64,000 nucleotides of DNA from Cryptomeria japonica (Eukaryota > Streptophyta > Pinopsida > Cupressales > Cupressaceae): positions 373,388,998 through 373,452,997 of the forward strand of contig NC_081407.1 in assembly GCF_030272615.1 (NCBI RefSeq), in the 5' to 3' direction. The translations under genes were made by a program, and so were the position numbers. Of the stretch, positions 22,260-35,640 are shown piece after piece. A model generated the notes under the pieces. That model had not been told where the DNA came from. It saw nothing but the letters and a program-made list of their open reading frames with translations, and made no database searches. How positions within the stretch are numbered: the first letter of the stretch is position 1; the number at the start of each line of letters is the position of its first letter.

Positions 22260-22989
22260 CTGCACATAGACGTTCATCCAAACACCATCAGTTGTTTTGT
22301 TATCAAACTTTCTTAAGTTTAAACCTAGACTATCATCAGATACTTTGATCAAGTATCTTCGAGTCTCAACAGGTAAGCAATCATGGCCGCCTAGACTTCA
22401 ACAGACATTTCTCCTAACAAATGACCTAAGTCTCATCGGGCTGCTATGGTTCAAAACAACTCCCACTTCACCTCGTCATCCATCAATCGTTAAGGTATCA
22501 GGAGATTTGTTTTGTCCGAAACTGGGGCATCTTGTACCCTAAAGCAAAAGCGCTATTTAACCTACAAAAGCGCTCATTCTGAACAATAGCGCTACAACAA
22601 TGTCAATAGCGCTCAAACAGCCCTCCAATAGCGCTACAAAAACGAAAGCGCTAAAACCACTCCACAATAGCGCTATTAAAAGACAATAGCGCTCAATTAG
22701 CTACACCATAGCGCTACAGAAACAAAGGCGCTAAAAACACTCTACAATAGCGCTATTACACATCAATAGCGCTCAATTGACCCTACAGTAGCGCTAATTT
22801 ATCAACAGCGCTCAAACTTGCCTACCAAAGCGCTAAAACCATTCAAAAGCGCTATTGCGGCACAATGGCGCTAATTTATGGAGCAAAAGCGCTAAAAACA
22901 TAGTTCCAGCGCTCTTGCTCCGACTTGACTTGGACTTAGCTAAAAACATACCAAAAATGCATAAAAAGTGAGTTCTCGAATTTGCGTAC
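22260..22989 (-). other. Predicted intron 1 of e1 antisense gene
   Basis: Inferred by analogy with e2. The donor is GCG|GTACGC (weak) and the acceptor is GTGCAG|GAG (good), both in phase 0. The 730-nt intron contains the whole AGCGCT array. If it is not spliced, the array would be a 5' leader of the antisense transcript. Confidence 0.45.
22548..22915 (-). repeat. Second AGCGCT array of e1 (19 motif copies)
   Basis: Nineteen GCGCT cores lie in about 370 bp, typically CAATAGCGCT on the plus strand, that is AGCGCTATTG on the minus strand. A higher-order unit of about 75 bp is partly repeated (near 22671 and 22745). Orientation is opposite to the 8618-8902 array, so each array reads AGCGCTATTG in the direction of the transcript it heads. 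Confidence 0.9.
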
Positions 22990-23064
22990 CGCTGGTCCAT
23001 AGTCGGCTGGGCGCTGGTACCGGCGGACTCGCTCAAATCGGTGCTCGGTGATCGGAAACGGCAT
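22990..23064 (-). CDS. Candidate first exon of e1 antisense gene
   Basis: Twenty-five codons from ATG at 23064, starting MPFPITEHRFERVRRYQR, upstream of the array. It matches e2's candidate first exon in length (25 against 27 codons), Met-Pro start, an Glu-His pair, basic composition and phase-0 end. Similarity is too short to prove homology. Confidence 0.4.
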
Positions 23065-23463
23065 CGTCGCTCCTCCTTGCTCCTCCAAATGTCACTGTCA
23101 GAGCTATAGTTTTCAACTGGTCGCGGTCACAAATGATCCTATTTTACCCCCTTTCACCCCATTTATACCCCCCGCCGTCACCGTAACTTCGCCCCGCTCA
23201 TCGCCGTGGTCCCCGTGAACTTCCCGAGCCCCCCATTTCTCCATGCTTCCCCCGATTTCTTCTATTTTTAACCAGTATACCTAACTTCTTCTCTTCTATC
23301 ACCTCGCCAATTTTCATTCTTTTTCGAGAGATCGCCCGATTTTTCAAAAATTTCCGGCCCATCTCTCGAGGGGGCATACCACCCATTAAATTTACATTTT
23401 ATGGGGCATTTCTTCACACCAGTTTTTCTTTCTTTTAAACGATGCGATAAACTACACCGTCTC

Positions 23464-23476
23464 AAAGAGGGGCAAA
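23464..23476 (+). promoter_or_regulatory. Polypurine tract of e1
   Basis: A purine run AAAGAGGGGCAAA abuts the right LTR at 23477 and would prime plus-strand DNA synthesis. The preceding 400 bp (23065-23463) hold C-rich sequence with no gene. Confidence 0.8.
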
Positions 23477-24853
23477 TGTAGTCACATAAATCTGTCCATT
23501 TTAATTAAATGAATATTTTGTATTTATTTGATTAAAAATCCACTAGCCATCAATTAATTAAATTAATATTTAATTAATTCATCCCCAAACATTCTTCTAT
23601 TAATTAAATAAATTATTCAATTTATTTTAATTAATTCATTAAACCAAATACAAATCAATTAAATAAATAAAATCTATTTATTTAATTAAATCCCCCTATT
23701 CCTCTTTTAAATAAATTAAATAAAACATTTATTTAAATCATTATCCCCCCCCCCACTTGCATTTTCCTACAAATGCAACTTGCACACATTTATTGAAATA
23801 AATGAATTTTTATTTTAAATAAAATCCTATTTTCCCTCACCCACCAAATCCACTTGCAAAATCTAATCCCCTTCTAGATTCTTCTAACCCCTTCCTAATT
23901 AACTTAATCCATCCCTTAATTATTGTCACATTCCTAAGCAAAATGGAGTCACTTCTCAAAGACTCCAAAGTCTTTGAAAAGCATTTAATGCTTTGTGTGT
24001 TCAACAAATTAACCTCCAAAGTCTTCCAAGACCACTAATGGCTCTTACATGACCATTTATGGCTCTTACATAACCATTTATGGTTATTTCAATCTTGTCT
24101 CCCCAAACATTTATTGTTTGACCATATTCATCCATTTCACATTTGCACAAGATTTTATCCATTGGATAAAAGCTTTATTCTTTGAATAAAGAGTTTATTC
24201 ATTCAACCAACCTTGACTCTAAAATCCCAGAGTCATGTCAGGCATTTAATGCTTATTCCCCCTCCTCTCAACCTATCTCACATTGACACTTGTCATCTTG
24301 GGATTGGGTTGAAAGCCCTCACATGGATTTGAAATCATTCAATCCTGACCCTTGTTGAGATTACTCAATCTCAACCATCCATTGCTCCATTTTTCCTATA
24401 AATAAAGCTCATTCCTTCATAATCCAGATCCTGAAAACTTGTAAGCATTTAGATTATAGCCATTTTAGAGAGCATTTAGCATAGCATAACTAAATCTTGT
24501 CTTTTTGGTAAAATCAATCATTTTAGCATTAAAAATAGCTTTTCATTTCATGTTTGGAGCTATTCTACAAATCTCAATCCTCCATAAGCATCCATAGTGC
24601 AAAAAGCTGCTGAGAGCTACACTATTTTGGAACTTGGAGAGGAGAGGAACAAGGGAGAAAGAACTAATATCATGTTAAGAGATAGTTGGAGATATCTCAT
24701 TGTCTTACTTCTTTAGTTAGATTCATTAGCATGTTTTTAGTGTCTCCTTTGGAATGCCTTCACGTTTTAGTTTTTGATTAACTAACTCTAACGTTTTGTG
24801 TGTTTTGTGTTGATTGATCATAAACTAACCTTGTGCCATTTAGGAGGGCATCA
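23477..24853 (+). repeat. Right LTR of e1
   Basis: Pairs with 7150-8529. It is nearly identical over U3 and strongly diverged after 24476. Ends GGGCATCA and is followed by CTTAT. Confidence 0.95.
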
Positions 24854-25270
24854 CTTATCTTTCCAAATAATTTTGAAAATATAGATTTCATTAAGAAAGG
24901 AGAGAGATATGCTTGTTTTACTGAAACTAGGTTTTGACTTTTTCTACACTTTCACTCAATAGCTTCATGGTGACAACTGTCAACTTGATTCTTCTTCTTT
25001 CCAATTGCAAAAATGACTCAAATATCTCAAAAATGACATGTTAATCCTTATTAAACACTTAATATTTAAATAAAACTATTCATGTAATAATTTGTAGCCA
25101 TTATTTAGTCATCAATTAACTAAACCTATATAGATGTTTATGGATCATCATTTATCATAATCAATGTTTCGTGGAAATAAGGTAAAGTATAGAAATGCAT
25201 TGGAATGACATTATACATATAGATTAATGTGATAAATAATGGAATAAATAGGATAATTTATAGGCTCGTT
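24854..25270 (+). repeat. LTR-like repeat copy A, last segment
   Basis: Resumes copy A after e1 and aligns with 37770-38168 of copy B (GGGTTTTGACTTTTTCTACAC-like stretch, TAGCTTCATGGTGACAA). Ends near TTTATAGGCTCGTTA, where copy B has GGCTCATCA. Confidence 0.65.
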
Positions 25271-26856
25271 ACTCCCTATAGCTAAAATCCTGCTTGTTAA
25301 TCATGAAGGCTACCGACCTAAAGTTCTCTGACTTTATCTTTCCCTCTTAATTTAATATTTTCATCTCTCTATATTATCTTAGCATCTTCTATCTTAAATC
25401 CACTTTATATATCATGACCAAAATCATTCTCTTATATTCCTCCAGTATGATTGTCCATTTATATGTTTATTGATCGTTATTTATCATAATCAATGCTTCG
25501 TACAAATAAGGTAAAGCACGGAAATGCATTGGAAAGATATTATAAATATGGATTAAAGTAATATAAATAATGGAATAAATAGGAAAATTTGTAGGCTCAT
25601 CACTCCCCCAACTAAAATCTTGTTTGTCCTCAAGTAGGAAATGGACATTAGTTAATCATTAAGGCTACACAACCTGAAATTCTATGACTTTATCTTGCCT
25701 TCTTCATTCAACATTTTTGTCTCACCAATATATTATCTTAGCATCTTATCTCTTCAATCCATTCTTTATATATTATGACCAAAACCATTACCTCTTATAT
25801 GTTTGGTATGAATGTTCATTTATCATGCTAACATACTATTGACTGTTATGGATAAAATTCTACATTTCCATAAAAATTCAGCAAGCCTTTCCATCATGCT
25901 TTCTTCTCTTTGTGATCTTTTCATAGGATAGTACTTTTTCATTGTTCTTTAATTGTTGATTTTTTACCTAAAAATATTTTATAATCTGAATTCTTGCTGC
26001 AATATTGTACTTTGTTGAGTTTGAAATTCTTTACTTCTTTTCTTTTCTTTGCACATGTATCATGACTATCTTCTTTTAATTTATCTCCACCAAAGCTTTG
26101 TAAATGTTCTCCTTTATTACCAAATAACATTAAGGGGTTTCCTTCTATTCTTTGGTGCTCATTCTCATTGTTTTCACTTTTCCATTCTTGTTTTGGCACA
26201 ATTGTTCCCCTAACACTTCTATATTTTGTCACTTTGATTCTTGCATACATCTATGAAAGTGATAAGGAAGCTTGTGGTCATACTAATAAGAGGATAATAT
26301 TTCTTCAAAAGGTAGGAGAAAGGGAACATATAGTTTGGGACAACAACACAAGGCATGCACATTTGCCCCAAGCTGAAAGGTCGTTTGTCCTCAAATGACA
26401 AGGTACAGATGGTGGTGGGAGAAGAAATCATTTATGAAGAATATAATGAGAGTAATTATAATTGATAAACATTGTAATGCATAGGTAGGTAATAAACTTA
26501 AAAATGATAAATATTATTAATGAATGAATAATCATCAATGCATGTACCGGCTATGATATTTTGAAAATCTGCAAACTTGGTTAATAGCTTAAATGTATAG
26601 GTCCTTGAATGATTGCATATATAGGTATCTGAATGATTCAAGGATATATAGGTCCCTAAATAGCTACATATTTATCATCTGTTATGTCACCTCATCATCT
26701 AAATATTCACTTTGTACTCTATTTCCTTTGATTTCAGGAACTGTCTCAAGCACTATTGTCAACATGTGCAGGAACTATATTCGAATGGGGAGTTTAGGTA
26801 GGAGCTTTGGGTAGGGAGATCGATCAGGGAAGTATGCGACTCAGGTCATTGGTAGT
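25130..26856. repeat. Diverged tandem duplication (period ~320 bp) and AT-rich DNA
   Basis: The block 25130-25450 (TATCATAATCAATG.., GAAATGCATTGGAA.., GGAATAAATAGG) recurs at 25453-25800 and once more in copy B near 38045. Downstream to 26856 the DNA is AT-rich with stop codons in all frames. Short open frames at 25939-26431 overlap on both strands and resemble nothing I know. Confidence 0.55.
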
Positions 26857-28400
26857 TTGCAGGACGTGTGGGATGCTGGACAAGAAGGAGATGGGACAAC
26901 AGTTTGCCAGCGAGGAGATGTAGCCATCTGTCTTAAAAGGGGTTCGAAGATTTTGCTACTTGCTGATGTTAGGGTTTTGTCGAATGTCGCCACTAGTTTT
27001 GGTGTGGCAGTGTCTGTTGGGCAGAGGCAGACTGGTGAGGCTCTGAGGTCACAACAAGGGAGACAGTCATTTGATAGTGGGTTCATCCCTGTTGCAAATG
27101 CTATTTATGTTAAATTGAAAGCAAAAGCAGAAGAGGAAATAGATTATAATGTTTTTGTTTTATCCTCACATGGTGTGATATGTCGGTTTAGGGGTTTTTG
27201 TCCTAGCCTCTCTCAGTTGTATACCTAGATTTCAGAACATTGGGAACCTCTTATTACTAGTAAAGTTTATATTTTCCCCATGGCTAAGGGGTTTTTTATT
27301 GCAAAGTTTGATAATGCTCAGGATAGAAGCAAAATCTTATGTGATCATTATTTTAGCTGGGAGGACAAATTTTTGTTGATGATTAAACCTTGGCACCCTA
27401 ATTTCAACCCTTCTTCTGAAACATTTACTAAGATCTCAATTTGGGTTCAACTTCCTAATCTCCCCCTTCATTTATGGGTCAATTCTCTTTTAGAGGAAGT
27501 GGGTGATTCCCTTGGAGATTTTTTATGGTGGATGATGAATCATCTGATATTTTTCACTCCATCTTTGCCCGCATTTTGGTTGAAATGGATGTTTCAAAAG
27601 GGTTGCATGTTGAGATATTACTTGAATCTTCTAAGGGTTGTTGGGTTCAATATTTGGACTATGAAGGGATTCCCTTCCAGTGTAGAAGATGTTTTAAGAT
27701 AGGTCATGCGGTTGCACAATGTGGATTTGAGAAAAAGGTAATGACGGTTACATGGTGGAAAGGTGCTTCTCAACAACATTATACGGTTGAGAAGAAATAT
27801 TAGCAACATAGGATTTTTTCTCAGGTGGTTGCGATGGACTCACAGGATCTTGGGACATCCTCTCTGGATGTCATAAATGGTGGGGTTGTTGAAGGTGTGC
27901 AAGATTATCATGTTGAAACCCCTAAAGAGAGAGAGAATGGGCCTTAAGCTGCAATTTCTGGTGATAGCATTCTGGCTATCAAATCTGGTGGCTTTTCTGA
28001 TAATGTCATGCCTATAGGGAGGAAATCTAATGTTATCTTTGAGATACTGGTTGTAGGCATTCATTCTCAGGATAATGGCGGTCTTTCGCTGGCTTAGCAT
28101 GGTAAGGCAACACAAGTGGAGGAGGGTTTGGTTTCTGTTAAGGGTAAGAAAGCTAAGTCCTCTAAGCCTTTATTTGACACAACTCTATGCTCCCACAAGA
28201 GTAGCTCTAAATACAAATCTTGATGGTTCTTGGTTGGGGGCTGGTTTTAGGCTGGTTGTTGGCTGTTCTTTTTGCAGCTTTTGTTTTAGGTTGTGGGAGC
28301 CTATTTTTAAAACCAATGTATTTGGCTATGGGTGCCATATTTACCCATGGTTGTCTAGTGCTTTCATGCTCCCTTTGTTAGGACAACATTCTGGTTGAGG
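26857..28400 (+). pseudogene. Decayed LINE ORF1 (DUF4283-type with CCHC knuckle)
   Basis: Plant L1-type LINE ORF1, an RNA-binding protein of the LINE ribonucleoprotein. The frame 26857-27702 has one in-frame TAG at 27226 just before an ISEHW stretch, where DUF4283 proteins usually have Trp, then AKGFFIAKF and WVQLPNLPLHLW. A one-base frameshift near 27525 moves the frame to 27525-27803. That part ends in LDYEGIPFQCRRCFKIGHAV, a knuckle of the form C-x2-C-x4-H-x4-C. A TAG at 27801 follows, and frame remnants reach about 28200. No endonuclease or RT follows: the next bases look like a LINE 3' untranslated end near 28440. It is a dead, internally deleted copy. Confidence 0.75.
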
Positions 28401-28477
28401 GTTCTAGATCCATTCAAAATCTGATTGTAAAGGGTTTCAGGTCCCTTCAAAACCTATTTTTGCCTTAATCAAAAACA

Positions 28478-28600
28478 TCTGTAGGAACTGTCTTAGGCAT
28501 TGTTGTTAATAGCTGCAAGAACAATCTCAGAAACTATTGTCAATGATTGTAGGAATAGTCTTAGAAACTGCTATCAACAATTATAGAAATTGTCGATTAT
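28478..28600 (+). repeat. 34-bp degenerate tandem repeat
   Basis: About three and a half copies of a unit like TGTAGGAACTGTCTTAG. A related single copy precedes the LINE remnant near 26737. The rest of 28400-29147 is AT-rich with no gene. Confidence 0.6.
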
Positions 28601-29147
28601 TTAGCTGCAATAACATAGTAGTAGATAGAAATATAGTTGGGTGGATATTGTAGGAAAGTCTTTCTATCCAATGAATTTTGACACAATAGATGGTGTTTAA
28701 CTAGAAAACACCATTTGGATAGATATTTTTTATCTCATAAATACACAACCACCTAACATAATTTTTTTTCACAAGATATGTTAAAGCTATTCCAAAATCG
28801 AAGACATGACCTACTTGGAATACAAATGACTGCAATATGACCAACTAGCTATGCGCACCTCCAAAAATAGTCATTTTGGACAATAAGAAATAGGGAAATA
28901 CCTACAGTAGACAACATCTAACTAACTATGCTTCAACATTGAAGAAAAGGACATTTGAGACATTGTGCAAGAGTGCTTATTGAATGAAAACCTATCCTAA
29001 CCTACACTAATAAACAAAAAAGACTTGCTCAAAAAAAACTATTGACTAGTTCTATGAAGTAGCTTCCTTTTCTTAGCAACTTACAATGATTCACATGTTT
29101 ATGGGAAACCAAAAAACCATGCAACACAAGTAGAAATTTAATAACGA

Positions 29148-30340
29148 GTAAGTGCATAAAGATGGGGGACCAAAAAGGGGTCTTACGATGCCACTTTTTT
29201 CTGAAATCAACACAGTCTGAACTTCAACAAGAAAATGAAGATAGTTACACTCAAAATATGAGGATGCAGCAAGAACAATAGTTGTAGTGCTCCGAGTCTA
29301 CTTTATAAACTCCTTTTTTTTTTAAATGGTGGAGATTAAGGGTTTCAAAAAGGGGGCGCACAAAAAGTGGTGTTGTTTTTTTCAAAGAAATATATCATAG
29401 CACCAGGTGTGCTCCCCCTAAAATGTCAACTTTTTTTTGGAATTTTTAAAATCGCTCCAGTGAGAAATTAGCTAACAACATATAGTTTATGCCAATTTTT
29501 TTGGCTAATTTTTTAATGAATATATGATTTTTTACTAATTTTCAAAGTGGACATATCCTAAAAAACAAAAATTTGAGCGTGCCCCCCTAACAATTTGTGA
29601 AAACTAGTCAAAAATCAGTTTTTTTAAAAATTGTGTAGAATGGAGTCTAGTTTCAAAAAAAGTATTTTTTTTCAAAACTCGATAAATGAGTAAAAATCTA
29701 TGGCCGAAATACGACATGTTGGTTTTTGACAAAAAATAGACACACTAACAAAATAAATTATGGATGAAGACCTTAACATTATCAAAATTTGAAAATAATT
29801 ATATGGTTGGATAGCTAAGAGAGAGCTTGGCAATCGTATGGTATTTTTGTTTATTGCATTGAAACATGTGCAAACTTGATGGAGAGCACGAACAAAAAAG
29901 TAAGAAAATTTTCAATATTTACTGGAAAACACATCTCAAGCTTGAGAAGGGCATCCAAGCCTTTGGGTTGGATGCCCAAGGAAAATCCAAGCCTTTGGCT
30001 TGATGTTTTCCAAGGCAATACATTTGGCGCATGCCAAATGAAAAAAAAGTTGAAAAATCCATTTGGTGTGCGCCTCATTTGGCGTGTGCCATATTTAGCA
30101 CATGCCAAATGTATTTCATAGCAATTTTTCATCCTAGAAAGCAAAAAGTGTTCTCTCTCTTGGAATATATACATAAAATATAACATTTAAGTAAAAAAAA
30201 TAAAAAAGACATTAAGTTATATTTTATGTATATATTGTCAAGATGTTTGAGAGTGGTTCGAGATCTCTAGGAGTTATACTGAAGATTCTAGTTTTAAGAG
30301 TATTCATATAAATTTAAGCTTAGTCAAATTTCAGTAATTA
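29148..30340. repeat. Left arm of inverted-end element
   Basis: Carries the 30-bp terminal inverted repeat, ~800 bp of AT-rich DNA absent from the right arm, subterminal TTTGGCNNNNGCCAAA-like palindromes (30020-30115), and the inner inverted repeat from 30211. A paired motif of AAGCCTTTGG and a GGATGCCC inverted pair occurs near 29955-29995. No gene. Confidence 0.55.
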
Positions 30341-31198
<858 letters not shown>

Positions 31199-33655
31199 AC
31201 ACATGTCTTAGAACACGATATGAATTATATGGTGTCCTAAGGGATCATAAGGTGTTGTTAGGGGTCATATGGGGTCCTAAGGGTCCAGACATGTGTTAGA
31301 ACACCATATGACCCCTTAGGACACCATATGACCCCTTAGGACACCATATGACCCCTTAAGACACCATATGACCCATTAGGGGATCATATTGTCCTAAGGG
31401 GTCATATAGTGTCATATAGGGTCACATGGTGTCGTTAGGGGTCATAAGGGGCCACACATGTGTTAGAACACCATATGACCCCTAAGGACACCATATAGAC
31501 ATCATATGGTGTCCTAAGGGGTCATATGGTGTCCTCAGGGCCCACACATGTGTTAGAACAACATATGACCCCTTAGGACACCATATGTCCCTTTAGGACA
31601 CCATATGACACCTTAGGACATAATATTGTCCTAATGGGTCATATGGTATCATAAGGGGTCATATGGTGTCCTAAGGGGTCACATGGTATTGTTAGGGGTC
31701 ATATGGAGTCCTAAGGGGCCACACATGTGTTAGAACACCATATGACCCCTTAAGACACCATATGGACATCATATGGTGTCCTAAGTTGTCATATGGTGTC
31801 CTAAGGGATCATATGGAGTCCTAAGGGTCCACACATGTGTTAGAAAACCATATGACCCCTTAGGACACCATATGATCCCTTAGGACACCATATGACCCAT
31901 TAGGATATCATATTGTCCTAAGGGGTTGTGTCATGTACTAGGATGTTAAAAGAGGTCATATGGTGTCCTAAGGGGTCATATGATGTTGTTAGGGGTCATA
32001 TGGGGTCATAAGGGCCCACACATGTTTTCGAACACCATATAACCCCTTAGGATACCATATGACCCTTTAGGACACCATATGACCCATTGGGACATCATAT
32101 TGTCCTAAGGGGTCATATGGTCTTCTGAGGGGTATCATGGTGTCGTTAGGGGTCATATGGAGTCCTAAGGGGCCACACATGTGTTAGAACACCATATGAC
32201 CCCTTAGAACATCATATGGACATCATATGATCCTAAGGGGTCATGTGGTGTCTTTAAGGGTCATATGAGGTCCTAAGGGTTCACACATGTGTTAGAACAC
32301 CATATAACCCCTTAGGACACCATATGACCCCTTAGGACATCATATTTTCCTAAGGGGTCATATGGTGTCGTAAGGGATCATATGGTGTCTTGAGGGGAAC
32401 ATGTGTTGTTAGGGGTCTTATGGGGTCCTAACGGGTCACACATGTGTTAGAACACCATATGATCCCTTTGGACACCATATAGACATCATATGGTCCTAAG
32501 GGATCACATGGTGTCCTAAGGGGTCATATGGTTTTTTTAAGGGTCATATGGGTACCTAAGGGCCCAAACGTGTTAGAATGCCATATGATCCCATAGGACA
32601 CCATATGACCCCTTAGGACTTCATATTGTCCTAAGGGGTCATATAGTGTCATAAGAGGTCATGCCATGTACTCTGATGTTAAAAGGGGACATATGGTGTC
32701 CTAAGGGGTCATATGGTGTTGTTAGGGGTCATATGGGGTCCTCAATGCCCAGACATGTGTTAGTACACCATAATGACCCCTTAGGACACCATATGACCCA
32801 TTAGAACATAATATTGTCATAAGGGGTCATATGGTGTCATAAGGGGTCATATGGTGTCCTAAGGGGTCATATGGTGTTGTTAGGGGTCATATGGGATCCT
32901 AAGGGCCTGCACATGGGTTCGAACACCATATAACCCCTTAGGACACCACATGACCCCTTACAACACCTTATGGCCCATTGGGACATCATATTGTCCTAAG
33001 GGGTCATAAGGGGTCATATAGTGTCCTCAGGGATCACATGGTGTCATTAGGAGTCATATGTGGTCATAAGGGGCCACTTGTGTGTTAGAACACAATATGA
33101 CCCCTTAGGACACCATATGGACAACATATGGTCCTAAGAGATCATATGGTGTCCTAAGGGGTCATATGGTGTCGTTAGGAGTCATATAGGGTCCTAAGGG
33201 TCCACACATGTGTTATAACACCATATGACCCCTTAGGACATCATATTGTCTTAAGGGGTCATATGGTGTCATATGGTGTCATATGGTGTCCTGAGGGGTC
33301 ACATGGTGTCATTGAGGGTCATATGGGGTCCTAAGGGGCCATGCATGTGTTAGAACACCATATGACCCCTTAGGACACCATATGGACATCATATGGTCCT
33401 AAGGGATCATATGGTGTCCTAAGAGGTCATATGGTGTCCTAAGGGGTCATATGGTGTTGTTAAGGGTCATATGAGGTCCTAAGGGCCCACACATATGTTA
33501 GAACATCGTACGACCCCTTAGGACACCATATGACCCCTTAGGAAATCATATCGTCCTAAGGGGTCATATGACATCATAAGGGGCCATTTCATGTACTCTA
33601 ATGTTAAAGGGGTCATACATGGTGTCTTAAGGGGTCATATGGTGTCATTAGGGGT
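31199..33655. repeat. 20-bp satellite arranged in alternating orientation
   Basis: The basic unit is ACCATATGACCCCTTAGGAC. Runs of it alternate every 50-150 bp with runs of its reverse complement (GTCCTAAGGGGTCATATGGT). The switches are marked about sixteen times by CACACATGTGTTAGAACA. Adjacent blocks can therefore fold into hairpins along the whole 2.4 kb. CATATG and CCTAAGG recur. There is no coding frame. Confidence 0.92.
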
Positions 33656-33671
33656 TTCTATATCTCCCCCA

Positions 33672-33706
<35 letters not shown>

Positions 33707-34443
33707 CTCTCTTAGGTGTCTCTATCCCATTCTTTCCCTCTCTCCCTCCCCATCGATTTCTCTTTCTCTCTCAAGTGTCTCTCTCTCAGCTGTCTCTATC
33801 CCATTTTTTTCGTTCTCTTCCTCCCCCTCCCTTTCTCTTTCTCTCTCAAGTTTGTCTCTCTTTCCCTCTAAATATCTTACTCTCTCAAGTGTCTCTCTCT
33901 TTCCCTCTAACTCTTTAGTCTCTCTCTCTCTTTCACTCTAACTCTTTAGTCTCTCTCTCTTTCACTCTAACTCTTTTTCCCTCTTTTCCTCCCAGTCCCC
34001 CTCTCCCTCTCACCCTTTATCTCTATCTCTCTTTCCCAATATCTCCATTCATTCCCTCTCTCCCTCCACATCCTTCTATATTTCTTTCTCAATTCTCTTT
34101 CCCTCTAACTCTGTTTCACTCTCTCCCTCCACATCCTTTTATATTTCTCTCTCAAGTCTCTTTCCCTCTAACTCTGTTTCACTCTCTCCCTCCCAACCCT
34201 ACTCTATCTCTTAGGTCTCTCCCTCTCTTTCCATCACCTCTCTCTCTCTCATCAACCCCCTTCCTTTCTCTCCTCTCTCTCTTTCTCTCTCTTAGGTCTC
34301 TCCCTCTCTCTTCATCAACCCCTATCTCCCTCCATACATCTCTCTCACTTGGGCTCTCTTTACCTCAACCCCTCCCTCCCTCTCCCACTTAATCCCTCTC
34401 CCCTATGATCTCTCCCTCTATTTCCATCCCTTTTTTCCTCCTT

Positions 34444-34502
<59 letters not shown>

Positions 34503-35273
34503 CCTAAAACCCTACCTTCCTCCCTTACTCTCTCTTACTTGGGCTCTCTCTTTGGTCTATCCCTCTCTTTTCGTCAACCCCTTTCCTTTATCTCTCTCTC
34601 TCTCTTAGGTATCTGCCTCTCTTTTCATCAACCCCTACCTATGTCCCTCCATCTCTCTCACTTGGGCTCTCTTTTGGCCTCAACTCCTACCTCCCTCTCC
34701 CACTTAATCTCTCTTGCTTTGATCTCTCCCTCTCTTTCCATCCCTTCCTCTATTTCTCCCTGGTATATCCCTCTTTCCATCAACCCCCCCTCTCTCTCTC
34801 TATCTCTCTCTCTCTCTCTCTGGTCTCTCCCTCAACCCATTCCTTCCTCCCCTTTCTCCTTGATATATCCCTCTTCCATCAACCCCCCCCCCCTCCCTCT
34901 CTCTCTCTCTCTCTCTCAGGTATCTGCCTCTCTTTTCATCAATCCCTCCCTCCCTCCCTCCATCTCTCTCACTTGGGCTCTCTTTTTTCCTCAAACCCTC
35001 CCTCCCTCTCCCACTTAATCTCTCTCACTTTTATCTCTCCCTCTCTTTACATCCCTTCCTTTGTTTCTCCTTGATATATCCCTCTTTCCATCAACCCCCC
35101 CCCCCCTCTCTCTCTCAAGTCTCTCCCTCAACCCATTCCTTCCTCCCTCCCTCTCTCTTTCACTTTGAATCTCTCTCTTTGTCTCTCACTTAAGATCTCT
35201 CTATCCTCAAGGTATTTTCCTTTCTTACCATCAACCACTCCCTTCCTCCTTTCATATCTCTCACTTGCTCTCT

Positions 35274-35307
<34 letters not shown>

Positions 35308-35330
35308 TGGTATTTTATTTTCTTTCAATC
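33656..35330. repeat. (CT)n-rich tract with longer diverged units
   Basis: Pyrimidine-rich, with pure CT runs at about 34446-34500 and elsewhere. A longer repeated theme (TCAACCCCT, CACTTGGGCTCTCT, CCCACTTAATC) recurs near 34340, 34650 and 34970. No gene. Confidence 0.9.

Positions 35331-35640
<310 letters not shown>

Larger units (their letters stand above)
7150..24853 (+). mobile_element. Complete Tat-lineage Ty3/gypsy retrotransposon (e1), 17.7 kb
   Basis: The 1380-bp and 1377-bp LTRs begin TGTAGTCACA and end GGGCATCA. A perfect CTTAT target-site duplication lies at 7145-7149 and 24854-24858. The primer-binding site is at 8532 and a polypurine tract (AAAGAGGGGCAAA) ends at 23476. The interior runs: AGCGCT array, structured leader, gag, pol, AT-rich spacer, antisense PMD gene whose predicted first intron holds a second AGCGCT array, then the right LTR. 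The RT-RNaseH-archaeal-type RNaseH-integrase order, the long spacer after pol and the extra antisense gene are hallmarks of the Tat lineage. Gag and pol are each open, so this copy is among the better preserved in the window. Confidence 0.95.
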
